NCBI GenBank assembly: GCA_002686055.1
Contig: NYZU01000008.1
Coordinates: 1-64,000, forward strand
DNA length: 64,000 bases
Direction: 5' to 3'
From: Oceanospirillaceae bacterium
GTDB taxonomy: Bacteria > Pseudomonadota > Gammaproteobacteria > Pseudomonadales > Balneatricaceae
The number at the start of each line of letters is the position of its first letter. The stretch's first letter is position 1. Shown in pieces: positions 1-9,089 of the stretch. A model generated the notes under the pieces. That model was not told where the DNA came from. It saw only the letters and a list, made by a program, of their open reading frames with translations, and did not search any database. The position numbers and the translations under genes are program-made.

Positions 1-485
1 GTTACAACGGCTGCCATTAACGCAAAACGTACCTCAAATAATAGCGTTCTAAAGGCCTGTATACGATTAGCACCTAGAGTTCTCGCCGTTTCTAATACCC
101 GTTGATCAGCCGCTTGAAAGGCACTTAAGCTCATGGCCACAAGGATTGGGAAACATAATATAATCTGGCCAATAACCATGGCTGGCTGGGTAAAAAGCAA
201 TTGATAATCACCCAAAGGCCCCGCCCGTGATAACAACATATAGAGCACTAAGCCAACAACAACTGTGGGTACTGCCAACAAACTATTGACAATGCTAATG
301 GCTATCCAGCGGCCTGGAAAACGATAATAAGCCAATACAAAACCGACACTTAGGGCCGGTATTAAGGCAATTAGTAACGCCGACAAAGACACGCTAAAAG
401 ACACGCCCACGATGCCCAATAAATTCTCATCGCCGCTAGCTAGTTGCGCAATCGCTTGAATTAATGTGTGCCAAAGTTCGTCCAT
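1..485 (-). CDS. tupB: ABC transporter permease, tungstate (TupB-like), 3' part only; runs off the left edge of the window
   Basis: Minus-strand translation from ATG at 485 (MDELWHTLIQAIAQLASGDENLLGIVGVSFSVSLSALLIALIPALSVGFVLAYYRFPGRW...) is a hydrophobic BPD-transporter permease with an EAA-like segment; it directly follows a TupA-like binding protein. Confidence 0.75.
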   Translation of the reverse strand, partial: MDELWHTLIQAIAQLASGDENLLGIVGVSFSVSLSALLIALIPALSVGFVLAYYRFPGRWIAISIVNSLLAVPTVVVGLVLYMLLSRAGPLGDYQLLFTQPAMVIGQIILCFPILVAMSLSAFQAADQRVLETARTLGANRIQAFRTLLFEVRFALMAAVV

Positions 486-495
486 GGAGTCGCCT

Positions 496-1293
496 TTAAT
501 TACCAGCAGAAGGTACAAAAAGTACTTCGCCATTAATGCGGAAATCCGCAATGGCTGCCTGCCCCCTAGGACTGACTAACCATTGTTGAAAACGCCTACT
601 TAAATCGGCTTTTACATGGGGATGGCGTTGGGGGTTTACCAATATAACTTGATAAGGGTTTATCAGTAGAGGGTCAGCCTCTAAGACCACTTGCAAATCA
701 AGCCTATCACGCATGGCAATCCAAGTGCCGCGATCAGTTAAGGTATAAGCCTGCAGCTCAGAGGCCATTTGCAAAGTATGCCCCATACCCCGACCTGATT
801 CCATATAGCCAGGGAAACCTAATTCGGCCGGCAGACCACGCCATAATTGCAATTCTTTTTTGTGGGTACCAGAATCATCACCGCGCGATAAAAAGCGTTG
901 TTGTGCATCAGCTACGGCCTGTAACCCCTGCCCGACATCCTGCAAACCATATAACTTAGCAGGATCATGCTGAGGTCCGACAATAATAAAATCATTATGC
1001 ATAACGGCTAATGGCTGGATACCAAAACCCGCTGCAACAAATTCAGCTTCGGCTGCGGGAGCGTGGGTCATAACCAGATCAACGTCGCCATTTTCACCTA
1101 AGCGCAGGGCTTTGCCTGTGCCTACAGCAAGCACTTGGATTTCGGTTTCGCTAACCTGCCGAAAATGGCCTAATAAATGATCCAATAAACCCGAATTATA
1201 GGTACTGGTGGTGGTAGCAAGGCGAATACTATCTGCTTGTACTGGCAAGCTAAGAAAAATGGTAAGAGCAGGCCCTATAAACCAATTTTTCAT
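496..1293 (-). CDS. tupA: Tungstate ABC transporter substrate-binding protein (TupA-like)
   Basis: Signal peptide followed by IRLATTTSTYNSGLLDHLLGHF...GTGKALRLGENGDVDLVMTHAPAAE...SRGDDSGTHKKELQLW, typical of the TupA family. Confidence 0.85.
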   Translation of the reverse strand: MKNWFIGPALTIFLSLPVQADSIRLATTTSTYNSGLLDHLLGHFRQVSETEIQVLAVGTGKALRLGENGDVDLVMTHAPAAEAEFVAAGFGIQPLAVMHNDFIIVGPQHDPAKLYGLQDVGQGLQAVADAQQRFLSRGDDSGTHKKELQLWRGLPAELGFPGYMESGRGMGHTLQMASELQAYTLTDRGTWIAMRDRLDLQVVLEADPLLINPYQVILVNPQRHPHVKADLSRRFQQWLVSPRGQAAIADFRINGEVLFVPSAGN

Positions 1294-1308
1294 GATAGTC
1301 TCAGGTCA

Positions 1309-2391
1309 CTAAATTAGTGGCACATCATGTGGCTGGCTGCCATGCTGACCACGCTGACGTAAGAAATGATCCATTAGGGTCAAGGCAACCATAGCTTCTG
1401 CAATAGGTGTAGCACGAATACCCACACAAGGGTCATGTCGCCCTTTAGTCACCACCTCAACGGGGTTACCATGAATATCAATGGATTGACCAGGTAAATG
1501 CAAGCTAGAAGTTGGTTTTAGAGCAATACGAGCAACAATATCTTGGCCACTGCTTATGCCCCCCAAGATACCGCCGGCATTGTTTGACATAAAGCCGTCT
1601 GGGGTCATTTCATCGCGGTGCTCGGTACCCGGTTGTTCGACGGCAGCAAAGCCAGCACCAATTTCAACACCTTTTACGGCATTAATACTCATTAGACCGT
1701 GGGCCAAATCAGCATCTAAACGGTCAAATACAGGCTCCCCTAAACCAGGTGCAACACCCGTGGCAATAACCGTAACCGCCGCACCAGCAGAATCCCCCGA
1801 TTTGCGCAGGGCATCCATAAAGTCAGCAAGTTCTGAAACCATTTCTGGCTGTCCACAAAAGAACGGGTTGTCATTAACAGTTTCTGGATTTGGGCAAGTT
1901 AAGGGAATAGGCCCTAATTGCGACAGATAACCATAAATATGAATTCCCTGCTGCGCTAAAAATTTCTTCGCAATGGCACCAGCCGCAACTCGCATAGCTG
2001 TCTCCCTCGCTGAGGAGCGACCACCGCCGCGATAATCTCTAACACCATATTTATGCATATAGGTATAGTCAGCATGGGCTGGACGAAATTGGTCTTTGAT
2101 ATTACCGTAGTCTTTTGAACGCTGGTCAGTGTTTTCAATCATTAGACCAATAGGTGTACCAGTAGTAACTCCTTCAAACACACCTGACAAAATTTTCACC
2201 CTATCAGCTTCACGACGTTGGGTGGTATGCCTTGAGGTACCTGGCTTACGACGATCCAAATCAACCTGCATATCGTCTTCAGATATGGGCAAACCAGCTG
2301 GACAACCATCAACAATGGCACCTATCGCCGGACCATGGCTTTCACCAAAGGTTGTCAGGGTAAATAATTTACCAAATGTATTGCCAGCCAT
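1309..2391 (-). CDS. aroC: Chorismate synthase (ORF extends to 2406; [10 protein letters not shown] start at 2391 preferred)
   Basis: [32 protein letters not shown]...RPGHADYTY-like and GGRSSARET motifs. Confidence 0.97.
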   Translation of the reverse strand: MAGNTFGKLFTLTTFGESHGPAIGAIVDGCPAGLPISEDDMQVDLDRRKPGTSRHTTQRREADRVKILSGVFEGVTTGTPIGLMIENTDQRSKDYGNIKDQFRPAHADYTYMHKYGVRDYRGGGRSSARETAMRVAAGAIAKKFLAQQGIHIYGYLSQLGPIPLTCPNPETVNDNPFFCGQPEMVSELADFMDALRKSGDSAGAAVTVIATGVAPGLGEPVFDRLDADLAHGLMSINAVKGVEIGAGFAAVEQPGTEHRDEMTPDGFMSNNAGGILGGISSGQDIVARIALKPTSSLHLPGQSIDIHGNPVEVVTKGRHDPCVGIRATPIAEAMVALTLMDHFLRQRGQHGSQPHDVPLI

Positions 2392-2482
2392 AGTGTTTCC
2401 TATCAATTAAGCTCACTGACGCTGATTTATAAAATCAGTGTCAAAATAGTAGCTGAATTATAACTGATCCAGACTCAGTCTG

Positions 2483-3418
2483 TCAGCCGTCGTTAGCGCC
2501 TTTCACCATCAATTTAGACTGCCGCCAAGCAATAAAATCTTGTTGCCACTCACGGCATTGATCTGCAGTTAAGCAAAACACACCATTACCGCCATTCTCT
2601 AACTCTATCCATACAAATGGTACCTTAGGCAATTGTGCTCTTAAGGCCACCTCACTATTGCCAACTTCGATGACTAATAAGCCTTGTTCAGTTAACCAGT
2701 TAGCCGCCTCAGCTAATATAGTCGCTGTTAAAAGTAATCCGTCACTGCCTGATACCAAAGCCAACTCAGGTTCATGAGCAAATTCTGCCGGCATAGCAGC
2801 AAAATCTTTGGCATCGACATAAGGAGGATTACTAACTATCAAATCATATCGCGCCTGTTTTGGCAGGCTGGCATACACATCAGAGTCAAACACCTGTACT
2901 CTTTGTTGCAGATCATAGGCGGCAATATTTTGCTGTGCCAAGGCCAGTGCAGCAGGTGATATATCCACCATATCAACTTTAGGAATATCCATTTGCAAAG
3001 CCATCGCTATACCAATACAGCCACTGCCACAACAAATATCCAAAGCTCGCTCCGGGGTGATTGATAGCATTGGTGAGAAATCCGAAACAATTAACTCTGC
3101 TATGGGGGAACGAGGGATAATCACCTCCTCCGCTACGCCAAACTGCACCCCAGCAAACCAGGTATAACCCAGTAGATAAGGCAAAGGCACACGCTCATCA
3201 ATACGTTTTTTTAGCCATGCATAAAGCTGCTGCTGTTGGTCTTGCGTCAGAGTGTTTTGTAATACCTCAATATCACTATCCAGGGAAAGCTGACAAGCAC
3301 CAAGGGTAAGAAAAACGGCCTCGTCCCAAGCATTATCTGTGCCATGACCAAAAAACACCTCAGCATCGAGTAATGCTTGCTCGGTATCCTTAATCGCTTG
3401 TTCCACCGTAACTGTCAT
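2483..3418 (-). CDS. prmB: 50S ribosomal protein L3 N(5)-glutamine methyltransferase
   Basis: SAM-binding motif and VSNPPYVD methyltransferase motif; PrmB-type N-terminus. Confidence 0.92.
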   Translation of the reverse strand: MTVTVEQAIKDTEQALLDAEVFFGHGTDNAWDEAVFLTLGACQLSLDSDIEVLQNTLTQDQQQQLYAWLKKRIDERVPLPYLLGYTWFAGVQFGVAEEVIIPRSPIAELIVSDFSPMLSITPERALDICCGSGCIGIAMALQMDIPKVDMVDISPAALALAQQNIAAYDLQQRVQVFDSDVYASLPKQARYDLIVSNPPYVDAKDFAAMPAEFAHEPELALVSGSDGLLLTATILAEAANWLTEQGLLVIEVGNSEVALRAQLPKVPFVWIELENGGNGVFCLTADQCREWQQDFIAWRQSKLMVKGANDG

Positions 3419-3535
3419 ATTTTCCCCTAAGCAACTTACTGACTAAGGCTTATTTAGTGTGTCTAAAAAACGCCATTGTAAGCCATGCTATCTATGGTTA
3501 CCATTATGCTAATGTGAGGATAAAGTTTATACACC

Positions 3536-4108
3536 ATGTCTAATGATAATGATTTTAGTAAATTAGTTGGCGAAGTAACCCGTTTAAAGCCTTCAGGTCG
3601 CAAATACAATACTTATGCTCCTAATGATAGTGCCACTAATAAATCTGCACGCCGCGCGGCGGCAACGGCTACCACCCAGCAGGGTGCTGCACTTAGTGAC
3701 GAAGGCTTTGAATTATTAGCGTCGGAAGAAAGCCTGACTCACTATCGTCCAGGCCTAGATAGGGCTACTCTAAAGCGCTTACGACAAGGTCATTTTCGTC
3801 CTGCAGCGACATTAGATTTGCATGGACTCAATGTGGAGCATTCTCGCGACCAAGTATGGTGGGCCATTCAAGAAGCGTTAAAACATAATGATCGTTGTAT
3901 ACGCATTGTGCATGGTAAAGCTGGTACTGGCTATCGCGATGAAAAAGGCGATTTGCAGGATATGGGCACAGCATTAATCAAATCCCATGTTAGTCATTGG
4001 CTACAGCAAATAGAAACAGTGATGGCATTTTGTTCAGCGCAACCAAAAGATGGCGGCACAGGTGCCGTTTATGTACTATTAAAAAAACAGCCTAAAACTA
4101 AAGATTAA
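3536..4108 (+). CDS. Smr/MutS2 C-terminal-domain endonuclease family protein (SmrA/SmrB-like)
   Basis: TLDLHGLNVEHSRDQV...RIVHGKAGTGY Smr-domain motifs. Confidence 0.88.
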   Translation: MSNDNDFSKLVGEVTRLKPSGRKYNTYAPNDSATNKSARRAAATATTQQGAALSDEGFELLASEESLTHYRPGLDRATLKRLRQGHFRPAATLDLHGLNVEHSRDQVWWAIQEALKHNDRCIRIVHGKAGTGYRDEKGDLQDMGTALIKSHVSHWLQQIETVMAFCSAQPKDGGTGAVYVLLKKQPKTKD

Positions 4109-4206
4109 ATCATATAAAAGCTGATTTAATATTAGGAAAAAACATAGCCAACCTTTACCTTTGATGCCAGTTACAGTATTGTGCGGCCCTTATTTCGAGG
4201 ATTATT

Positions 4207-4761
4207 TTGGGATTAATCATGGAACAAGCATTTGCAAAAATCATTTCAGCTATTGGGGAAGATTTAGACCGCCCAGGTCTACAAGACACACCTAAAAGAG
4301 CAGCAAAAGCATTTGAATTTTTAAATAATGGTTACAGTAAAAGTTTAGATGAAGTAATCAACGGAGCACTCTTCCCCTCTGATAATGAAGAAATGGTCAT
4401 TGTTAAGGATATTGAACTCTATTCCCTATGTGAGCACCATCTTTTACCCTTTATTGGCAAATGTCATGTGGCCTACCTGCCTTCTGGCAAAGTATTAGGT
4501 TTATCAAAGGTTGCGCGAATTGTGGACATGTTTGCTCGTCGCTTGCAGATTCAAGAAAATATGACCAAGCAGATTGCCGATACTATTATGCAAGTGACCG
4601 ATGCTAAAGGTGTTGGTGTGGTGATCGAAGCACAGCATATGTGTATGATGATGCGGGGTGTGCAAAAACAAAATGCGAATATGAAAACCTCTGTATTGCT
4701 GGGTAAGATGCGTGAAGATGCTCGTACCCGAGCTGAGTTTTTAACCCTTATCACTTCTTAA
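4207..4761 (+). CDS. folE: GTP cyclohydrolase I (start may be the internal Met at 4219)
   Basis: [47 protein letters not shown] and CMMMRGVQ motifs. Confidence 0.95.
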   Translation: MGLIMEQAFAKIISAIGEDLDRPGLQDTPKRAAKAFEFLNNGYSKSLDEVINGALFPSDNEEMVIVKDIELYSLCEHHLLPFIGKCHVAYLPSGKVLGLSKVARIVDMFARRLQIQENMTKQIADTIMQVTDAKGVGVVIEAQHMCMMMRGVQKQNANMKTSVLLGKMREDARTRAEFLTLITS

Positions 4762-4776
4762 GTTCACTTAGTGACC

Positions 4777-4801
4777 AGACTCTGTATTATCAACAGAGTC
4801 T
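4777..4801. terminator. Hairpin between convergent folE and alpha/beta-hydrolase genes
   Basis: AGACTCTGT-ATTATCA-ACAGAGTCT perfect 9-bp stem; no strong U-tract. Confidence 0.5.
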
Positions 4802-4815
4802 GCTATGCATCGTTG

Positions 4816-5706
4816 TTATGCCCTCTGCAGTAGCAACTCTATTAATATTTCTGCACACTTAACCGCCTGATTTTCCATATGCATATGATGGCCACCCTGT
4901 AAGGCAATCCAAGTTAAGTGAGTCACCGCCTGAGCTCTTATTTGAAAAGCTTTATTGGTTTGCAAGTCATCGCCTACCACTAAGGTAACAGGACATGATA
5001 AAGCGGCTAATATGGCTTGCACCTGCTCCTCACTAAAACGTACTGGAGAAGGCAATGTGGCGCGTCGATCTGAGCGCCAAATAAAACCGTCTTCGGTAGA
5101 TTGAATAGCCCTTTCAACTAATAAGCTTGCAGCAGACTCCTGCACACTAAACCTACTACTCATACGAGCTTTAATGGCCGTTTCAAGAGACGCTATGACC
5201 TTTGGTTTGCGCTGTTGTTGTTGCAGTTGCGCAGTAACGGCTTGTTGCAGCTGTAGAGGCGTTTCTGCAACTGGCCCAGATAAAGGGCCTAGGGCTTCAA
5301 TGGCAAAAATGGACACTACCTTATCAGGTAGCACATTAGCCACCAAAGGCGCTACACAGGCACCCATAGAGTGGCCTAGCAAGATGATTTTATCTAGGCC
5401 TTTAGCTTCAATAAATTGAACTACGTCGATAGCATAGTCCCAGATAGTATAAAAACAGCCAGCTGGGCGATGAAAACTATGGCCATGACCAGCAAAGTCT
5501 AATGCATAAAAATCGACTTTCCTTGGGATATCTTGCTGCATTAGATGCTTAAGCATAGGAGTAAAGCTAGCACTGTTATCTAACCAACCATGCATAGCCA
5601 CAATACTCAGTTCATGCTCAGATTCACCAAAAGCACAATACTGATAGCTCAAATCACCTTGGCTTACAGCCTGTTTATTAAACGCCTGCCACAGGGGTTT
5701 AGACAT
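4816..5706 (-). CDS. Alpha/beta-fold hydrolase (ORF extends to 5742; MSKPLWQAF start at 5706 likely)
   Basis: MHGWLDNSASF oxyanion region, GHSMGACVAPLVA nucleophile elbow, GGHHMHME C-terminal His. Confidence 0.88.
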   Translation of the reverse strand: MSKPLWQAFNKQAVSQGDLSYQYCAFGESEHELSIVAMHGWLDNSASFTPMLKHLMQQDIPRKVDFYALDFAGHGHSFHRPAGCFYTIWDYAIDVVQFIEAKGLDKIILLGHSMGACVAPLVANVLPDKVVSIFAIEALGPLSGPVAETPLQLQQAVTAQLQQQQRKPKVIASLETAIKARMSSRFSVQESAASLLVERAIQSTEDGFIWRSDRRATLPSPVRFSEEQVQAILAALSCPVTLVVGDDLQTNKAFQIRAQAVTHLTWIALQGGHHMHMENQAVKCAEILIELLLQRA

Positions 5707-6160
5707 GAGCAAGAGTCTCCAATTGCATACACTGGCGGGCAAATACTGAACCCGATAATACGGCTATTGAAGCTGGCATCATGGGTTCACCGGCAAATAT
5801 ATCACCATCACAAAAGTAGCCAATAAGGCTGCTTATTAGAGGTTGATGGGTTACCAGTATGGTATCAACTTGAGGCAGACTAAGTAAAAGTTCTTGTACA
5901 GTCTCACATTGACCGTCAGGTGTGATGTTATTATTTAGGGTCATAGCTCCCAGATAACCTAAATATTCTTGCAGCAAAGCACTTGTTTGCTGAGTTCTTA
6001 AATAAGGACTAACAAGTAATTGCTCAAAGCCCTGCCAATCAATTGCCTTATTATTTGCTTGCTGTATCACCTGCTGTTGACCATATTCAGTCAAAGGCCG
6101 TTGGCTGTCTGCAGCGGCTTGCCAAGACGCTTCGCCATGACGCATAAGTAAAAGACGCAT
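5699..6160 (-). CDS. sixA: Phosphohistidine phosphatase SixA-like
   Basis: MRLLLMRHGEA RHG motif, SPYLRTQQT, VTHQPL. Confidence 0.88.
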   Translation of the reverse strand: MRLLLMRHGEASWQAAADSQRPLTEYGQQQVIQQANNKAIDWQGFEQLLVSPYLRTQQTSALLQEYLGYLGAMTLNNNITPDGQCETVQELLLSLPQVDTILVTHQPLISSLIGYFCDGDIFAGEPMMPASIAVLSGSVFARQCMQLETLAHV

Positions 6161-6283
6161 ATGTTAAGCTCAAAAATGTTGATTACCAGATTGCATACCT
6201 ATAAGAAATAGCATTTTACTTTACTATCAATGCCATTTAGCAATGCCATTTAGTCAGTGACAATTAGCCTTGCATACAAGCGA

Positions 6284-6628
6284 TCAATCATCAGGTGTTA
6301 GATCACTATGCTTGTCTTCGGCCATAGGTTTTGATGCAGCCGTTGGCCAATCATTAAAGGGAAAAGGCTTCTGTTCTGTTTGATAAATTAAGAATTGATA
6401 ACTTTGCAAAATAAAGGTTGCCAAGCTACTGCTAAAGGCATAGATTTCAGCCTGTAAATTACCACTGAACAAGCGATAAACAAACTGTACTAGGATTAAT
6501 AAAGTCAAAATAGACACTGCGATTTCAGCCAAAACCAAAAACAACAGCATAAATACCAAACGTAACCAAAAAGCTTCAGAGGTAAGATTTTTTAAAAATG
6601 CCTGCATATGATTAATTCTCGTAAACAA
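6284..6628 (-). CDS. DUF4389-type membrane protein
   Basis: Small membrane protein with RLVFMLLFLVLAEIAVSILTLLILVQFVYRLFSGN. Confidence 0.7.
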   Translation of the reverse strand: MFTRINHMQAFLKNLTSEAFWLRLVFMLLFLVLAEIAVSILTLLILVQFVYRLFSGNLQAEIYAFSSSLATFILQSYQFLIYQTEQKPFPFNDWPTAASKPMAEDKHSDLTPDD

Positions 6629-6687
6629 TTATTTCAATAACCCTGTGTTACACAAAATAGCCATAACACGCTGTTGCAGTAACTACC

Positions 6688-7710
6688 TTAACTGCGTTGC
6701 AACACAAACTCAACGTCAGAATTTTGATCCCGCCCCATCAACAGTGTCACCATTGATTTGGCTTCAGCGCCCTCATAAACTAATGCATAGAGGGCATCTA
6801 CTAAAGGCATATTTAAAGCCAATTTTTCGGCTTGCTGTTTAACTAGTGACAAGGTGTTCACACCTTCTGCCACTTCGCCCAATTCCTCAATTGCTTGAGC
6901 CAAACTTTTGCCTTGCCCAAGGGCATAACCCACCCGATAGTTACGACTTAAAGGGGAATTACAGGTCACAATCAGATCACCCACACCCGCTAAGCCCAAA
7001 AATGTTAACGGGTTAGCGCCCATTTGCACGGCCAGACGACTCATCTCAGCTAGACTTCGCGTCATTAGCATACTACGGGTATTTTCACCCATATTCATGG
7101 CCGCACTCAAGCCGGCAGCAATAGCATAAATATTTTTAAGGGCCCCACCTAATTCCACACCATAACGGTCATTACTGGCATATACCCGAAAGTAGGTACA
7201 CTGCAATAAATCTTGCAGGCGTTGACGTAAATCCTGATTTTCACTGGCAATCACTGTGCCTGCTAAATGTCTGGCGGCAATTTCTTTAGCTAAATTAGGT
7301 CCAGATATTACGCCTAATGGATTATTAGGAAAATACACTTCTAGCACTTGGCTCATTAACAGAAAGTGCTCTGGCTCTATACCTTTGGTAGTGGTAACTA
7401 GATACTGCTCAGGCTTAATATGGTCTTTAACTTGATCTAAAACACTGCGAAACACTTTACTGGGAACAGAAAACAAGATGGTATCTGCTGCGGCAATGGC
7501 CGCTGGTAAATCAGTACTTATTTGTAAGTCTGAGTGTAGATGGTAATTAGGCAGGTAGCGCTCGTTGATGCGTTTATGCAGCATATTATGCGCTTGCTGC
7601 TCATCGCGTACCCACAAACAGCTGGGATAGCCATTTTCAGCAACAATATTAGCAAGTACAGTACCAAAACTACCCCCACCAATAACCAACACGCGGTGTT
7701 GACTTGTCAT
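6688..7710 (-). CDS. gpsA: NAD(P)H-dependent glycerol-3-phosphate dehydrogenase (ORF extends to 7746; MTSQHRVLVIGGGSFG start at 7710)
   Basis: VLVIGGGSFGTVLA, SVPSKVFRSVL, GVISGPNLAKEIA, GLAGVGDLIVTCNSPLSRNYRVG. Confidence 0.96.
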   Translation of the reverse strand: MTSQHRVLVIGGGSFGTVLANIVAENGYPSCLWVRDEQQAHNMLHKRINERYLPNYHLHSDLQISTDLPAAIAAADTILFSVPSKVFRSVLDQVKDHIKPEQYLVTTTKGIEPEHFLLMSQVLEVYFPNNPLGVISGPNLAKEIAARHLAGTVIASENQDLRQRLQDLLQCTYFRVYASNDRYGVELGGALKNIYAIAAGLSAAMNMGENTRSMLMTRSLAEMSRLAVQMGANPLTFLGLAGVGDLIVTCNSPLSRNYRVGYALGQGKSLAQAIEELGEVAEGVNTLSLVKQQAEKLALNMPLVDALYALVYEGAEAKSMVTLLMGRDQNSDVEFVLQRS

Positions 7711-7711
7711 A

Positions 7712-9043
7712 TTACTCTTCCAGAAGTTTTTCGGGGACAGGCTCACAGTGAATGGGTTTACCCAGTAAAGCCTCTAAATCAGGTAATAAGAATGCATCAT
7801 CTTCCGAGGCAAAGCTAATTGCCATACCTGAAGCCCCTGCACGCCCTGTGCGGCCTATGCGATGTACATAGTCTTCCAATTCCTCTGGCAAGTCATAGTT
7901 AAATACATGACTTACGCCATCTACATGAATGCCTCGCCCAGCAACATCTGTAGCCACCATGACTGGGGTTTCACCGGTGCGAAAACGCTCTAAAGTCTTA
8001 ACCCGTTTCTGTTGTGCTACTTCGCCAGATAGCAAAGCACTAGCAATACCGTCTCTCTGCAATCGTTCAGCCAGTTCACGGGTCACATGACGACGATTAG
8101 CAAACACAATGGCACGCTCAATATTGCCGTCCTTTAAACTGTTTAGAAGAACCCGGTATTTATCAAAGGAAGAGACTGACAAGAAACGTTGGTCAACAGT
8201 TTCAGCAGCCAAGTTCTCTGGCTCAATTTCAATATGCACAGGCTCAAAAGTCCATTGCTCAGCCAAACGTAAAATTTGCTCAGAGAAAGTGGCGCTAAAT
8301 AATAATGTCTGTCGATCCTGTTTCTTTGGTGTCTGCCGGATAATTGCTCTTACATCAGGAATAAAGCCCATGCTTAGCATACGGTCTGCTTCATCCAGTA
8401 CCAAGGTTTCTACTTCACGTAAATTAACATGCCCGCGGCGACAAAAATCCAACAAACGGCCAGGGGTAGCGACCATAATATCCACATGCCCTTTGCGTAA
8501 TTGCCGCTGCTGAACCTCAAAGTCCATTCCTCCGACTAACTGCCGCACACGCACATCGGTAAATTGAGTAAGTTGATCGGCATCACTGGCTATTTGCATA
8601 ACAAGTTCCCGGGTCGGCGCTACAATTAAAGCCCGCGGGGTACCCAAGCGACGTGGTCCTTGAATAGGAAAATCCAGCAGATCAGTAATAATTGAGATTA
8701 AAAATGCCGCCGTTTTACCAGAACCCGTTTGCGCCTTACCGGTTATATCCATACCCTGCAAAGACTCTGGCAAGGTCAAAGCCTGAATCGGACTACAGTA
8801 TTGGTAACCTTGAGCTTGCACACCTTGCATCACCTCATCGGGTAAGTCTAGGTCATGAAAGCGTAATTTGCCCTCTGCTTGCGGCACTTGAAAATCCTCA
8901 AGTGTCCAGTCTTCGAGTTGACTTTTGGCTTGTCGTGGAGAACTCTTCGGCTTACTTTTTTTGGCCTGAGGACTACCTTCTGGGTGGTTTTGTAGTTGCA
9001 AAATCGAGATCCAAATTGATGGGCATTTACCAGTCTTTGGCAC
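7712..9043 (-). CDS. rhlB: DEAD-box ATP-dependent RNA helicase RhlB-like
   Basis: AQTGSGKT, PTRELVMQI, DEAD, SATF, HRIGRTGRAG motifs; RhlB-like N-terminal block LRFHDLDLPDEVMQGV. Confidence 0.88.
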   Translation of the reverse strand: MPKTGKCPSIWISILQLQNHPEGSPQAKKSKPKSSPRQAKSQLEDWTLEDFQVPQAEGKLRFHDLDLPDEVMQGVQAQGYQYCSPIQALTLPESLQGMDITGKAQTGSGKTAAFLISIITDLLDFPIQGPRRLGTPRALIVAPTRELVMQIASDADQLTQFTDVRVRQLVGGMDFEVQQRQLRKGHVDIMVATPGRLLDFCRRGHVNLREVETLVLDEADRMLSMGFIPDVRAIIRQTPKKQDRQTLLFSATFSEQILRLAEQWTFEPVHIEIEPENLAAETVDQRFLSVSSFDKYRVLLNSLKDGNIERAIVFANRRHVTRELAERLQRDGIASALLSGEVAQQKRVKTLERFRTGETPVMVATDVAGRGIHVDGVSHVFNYDLPEELEDYVHRIGRTGRAGASGMAISFASEDDAFLLPDLEALLGKPIHCEPVPEKLLEE

Positions 9044-9089
9044 GGAGTATAGAGCCTTTGTAGCTGGTATACAAATCTAACCCAAAAGC

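Noticed and set aside
1556-1930. Plus-strand 124-aa ORF inside aroC
   Set aside because: Antisense shadow of a strongly supported aroC; composition is reverse-complement-like and it has no ribosome-binding context.
2418-2442. GACGCTGATTT/AAATCAGTGTC hairpin between aroC and prmB as a strong terminator
   Set aside because: Stem is present but lacks a convincing U-tract in either direction; not listed as a feature.
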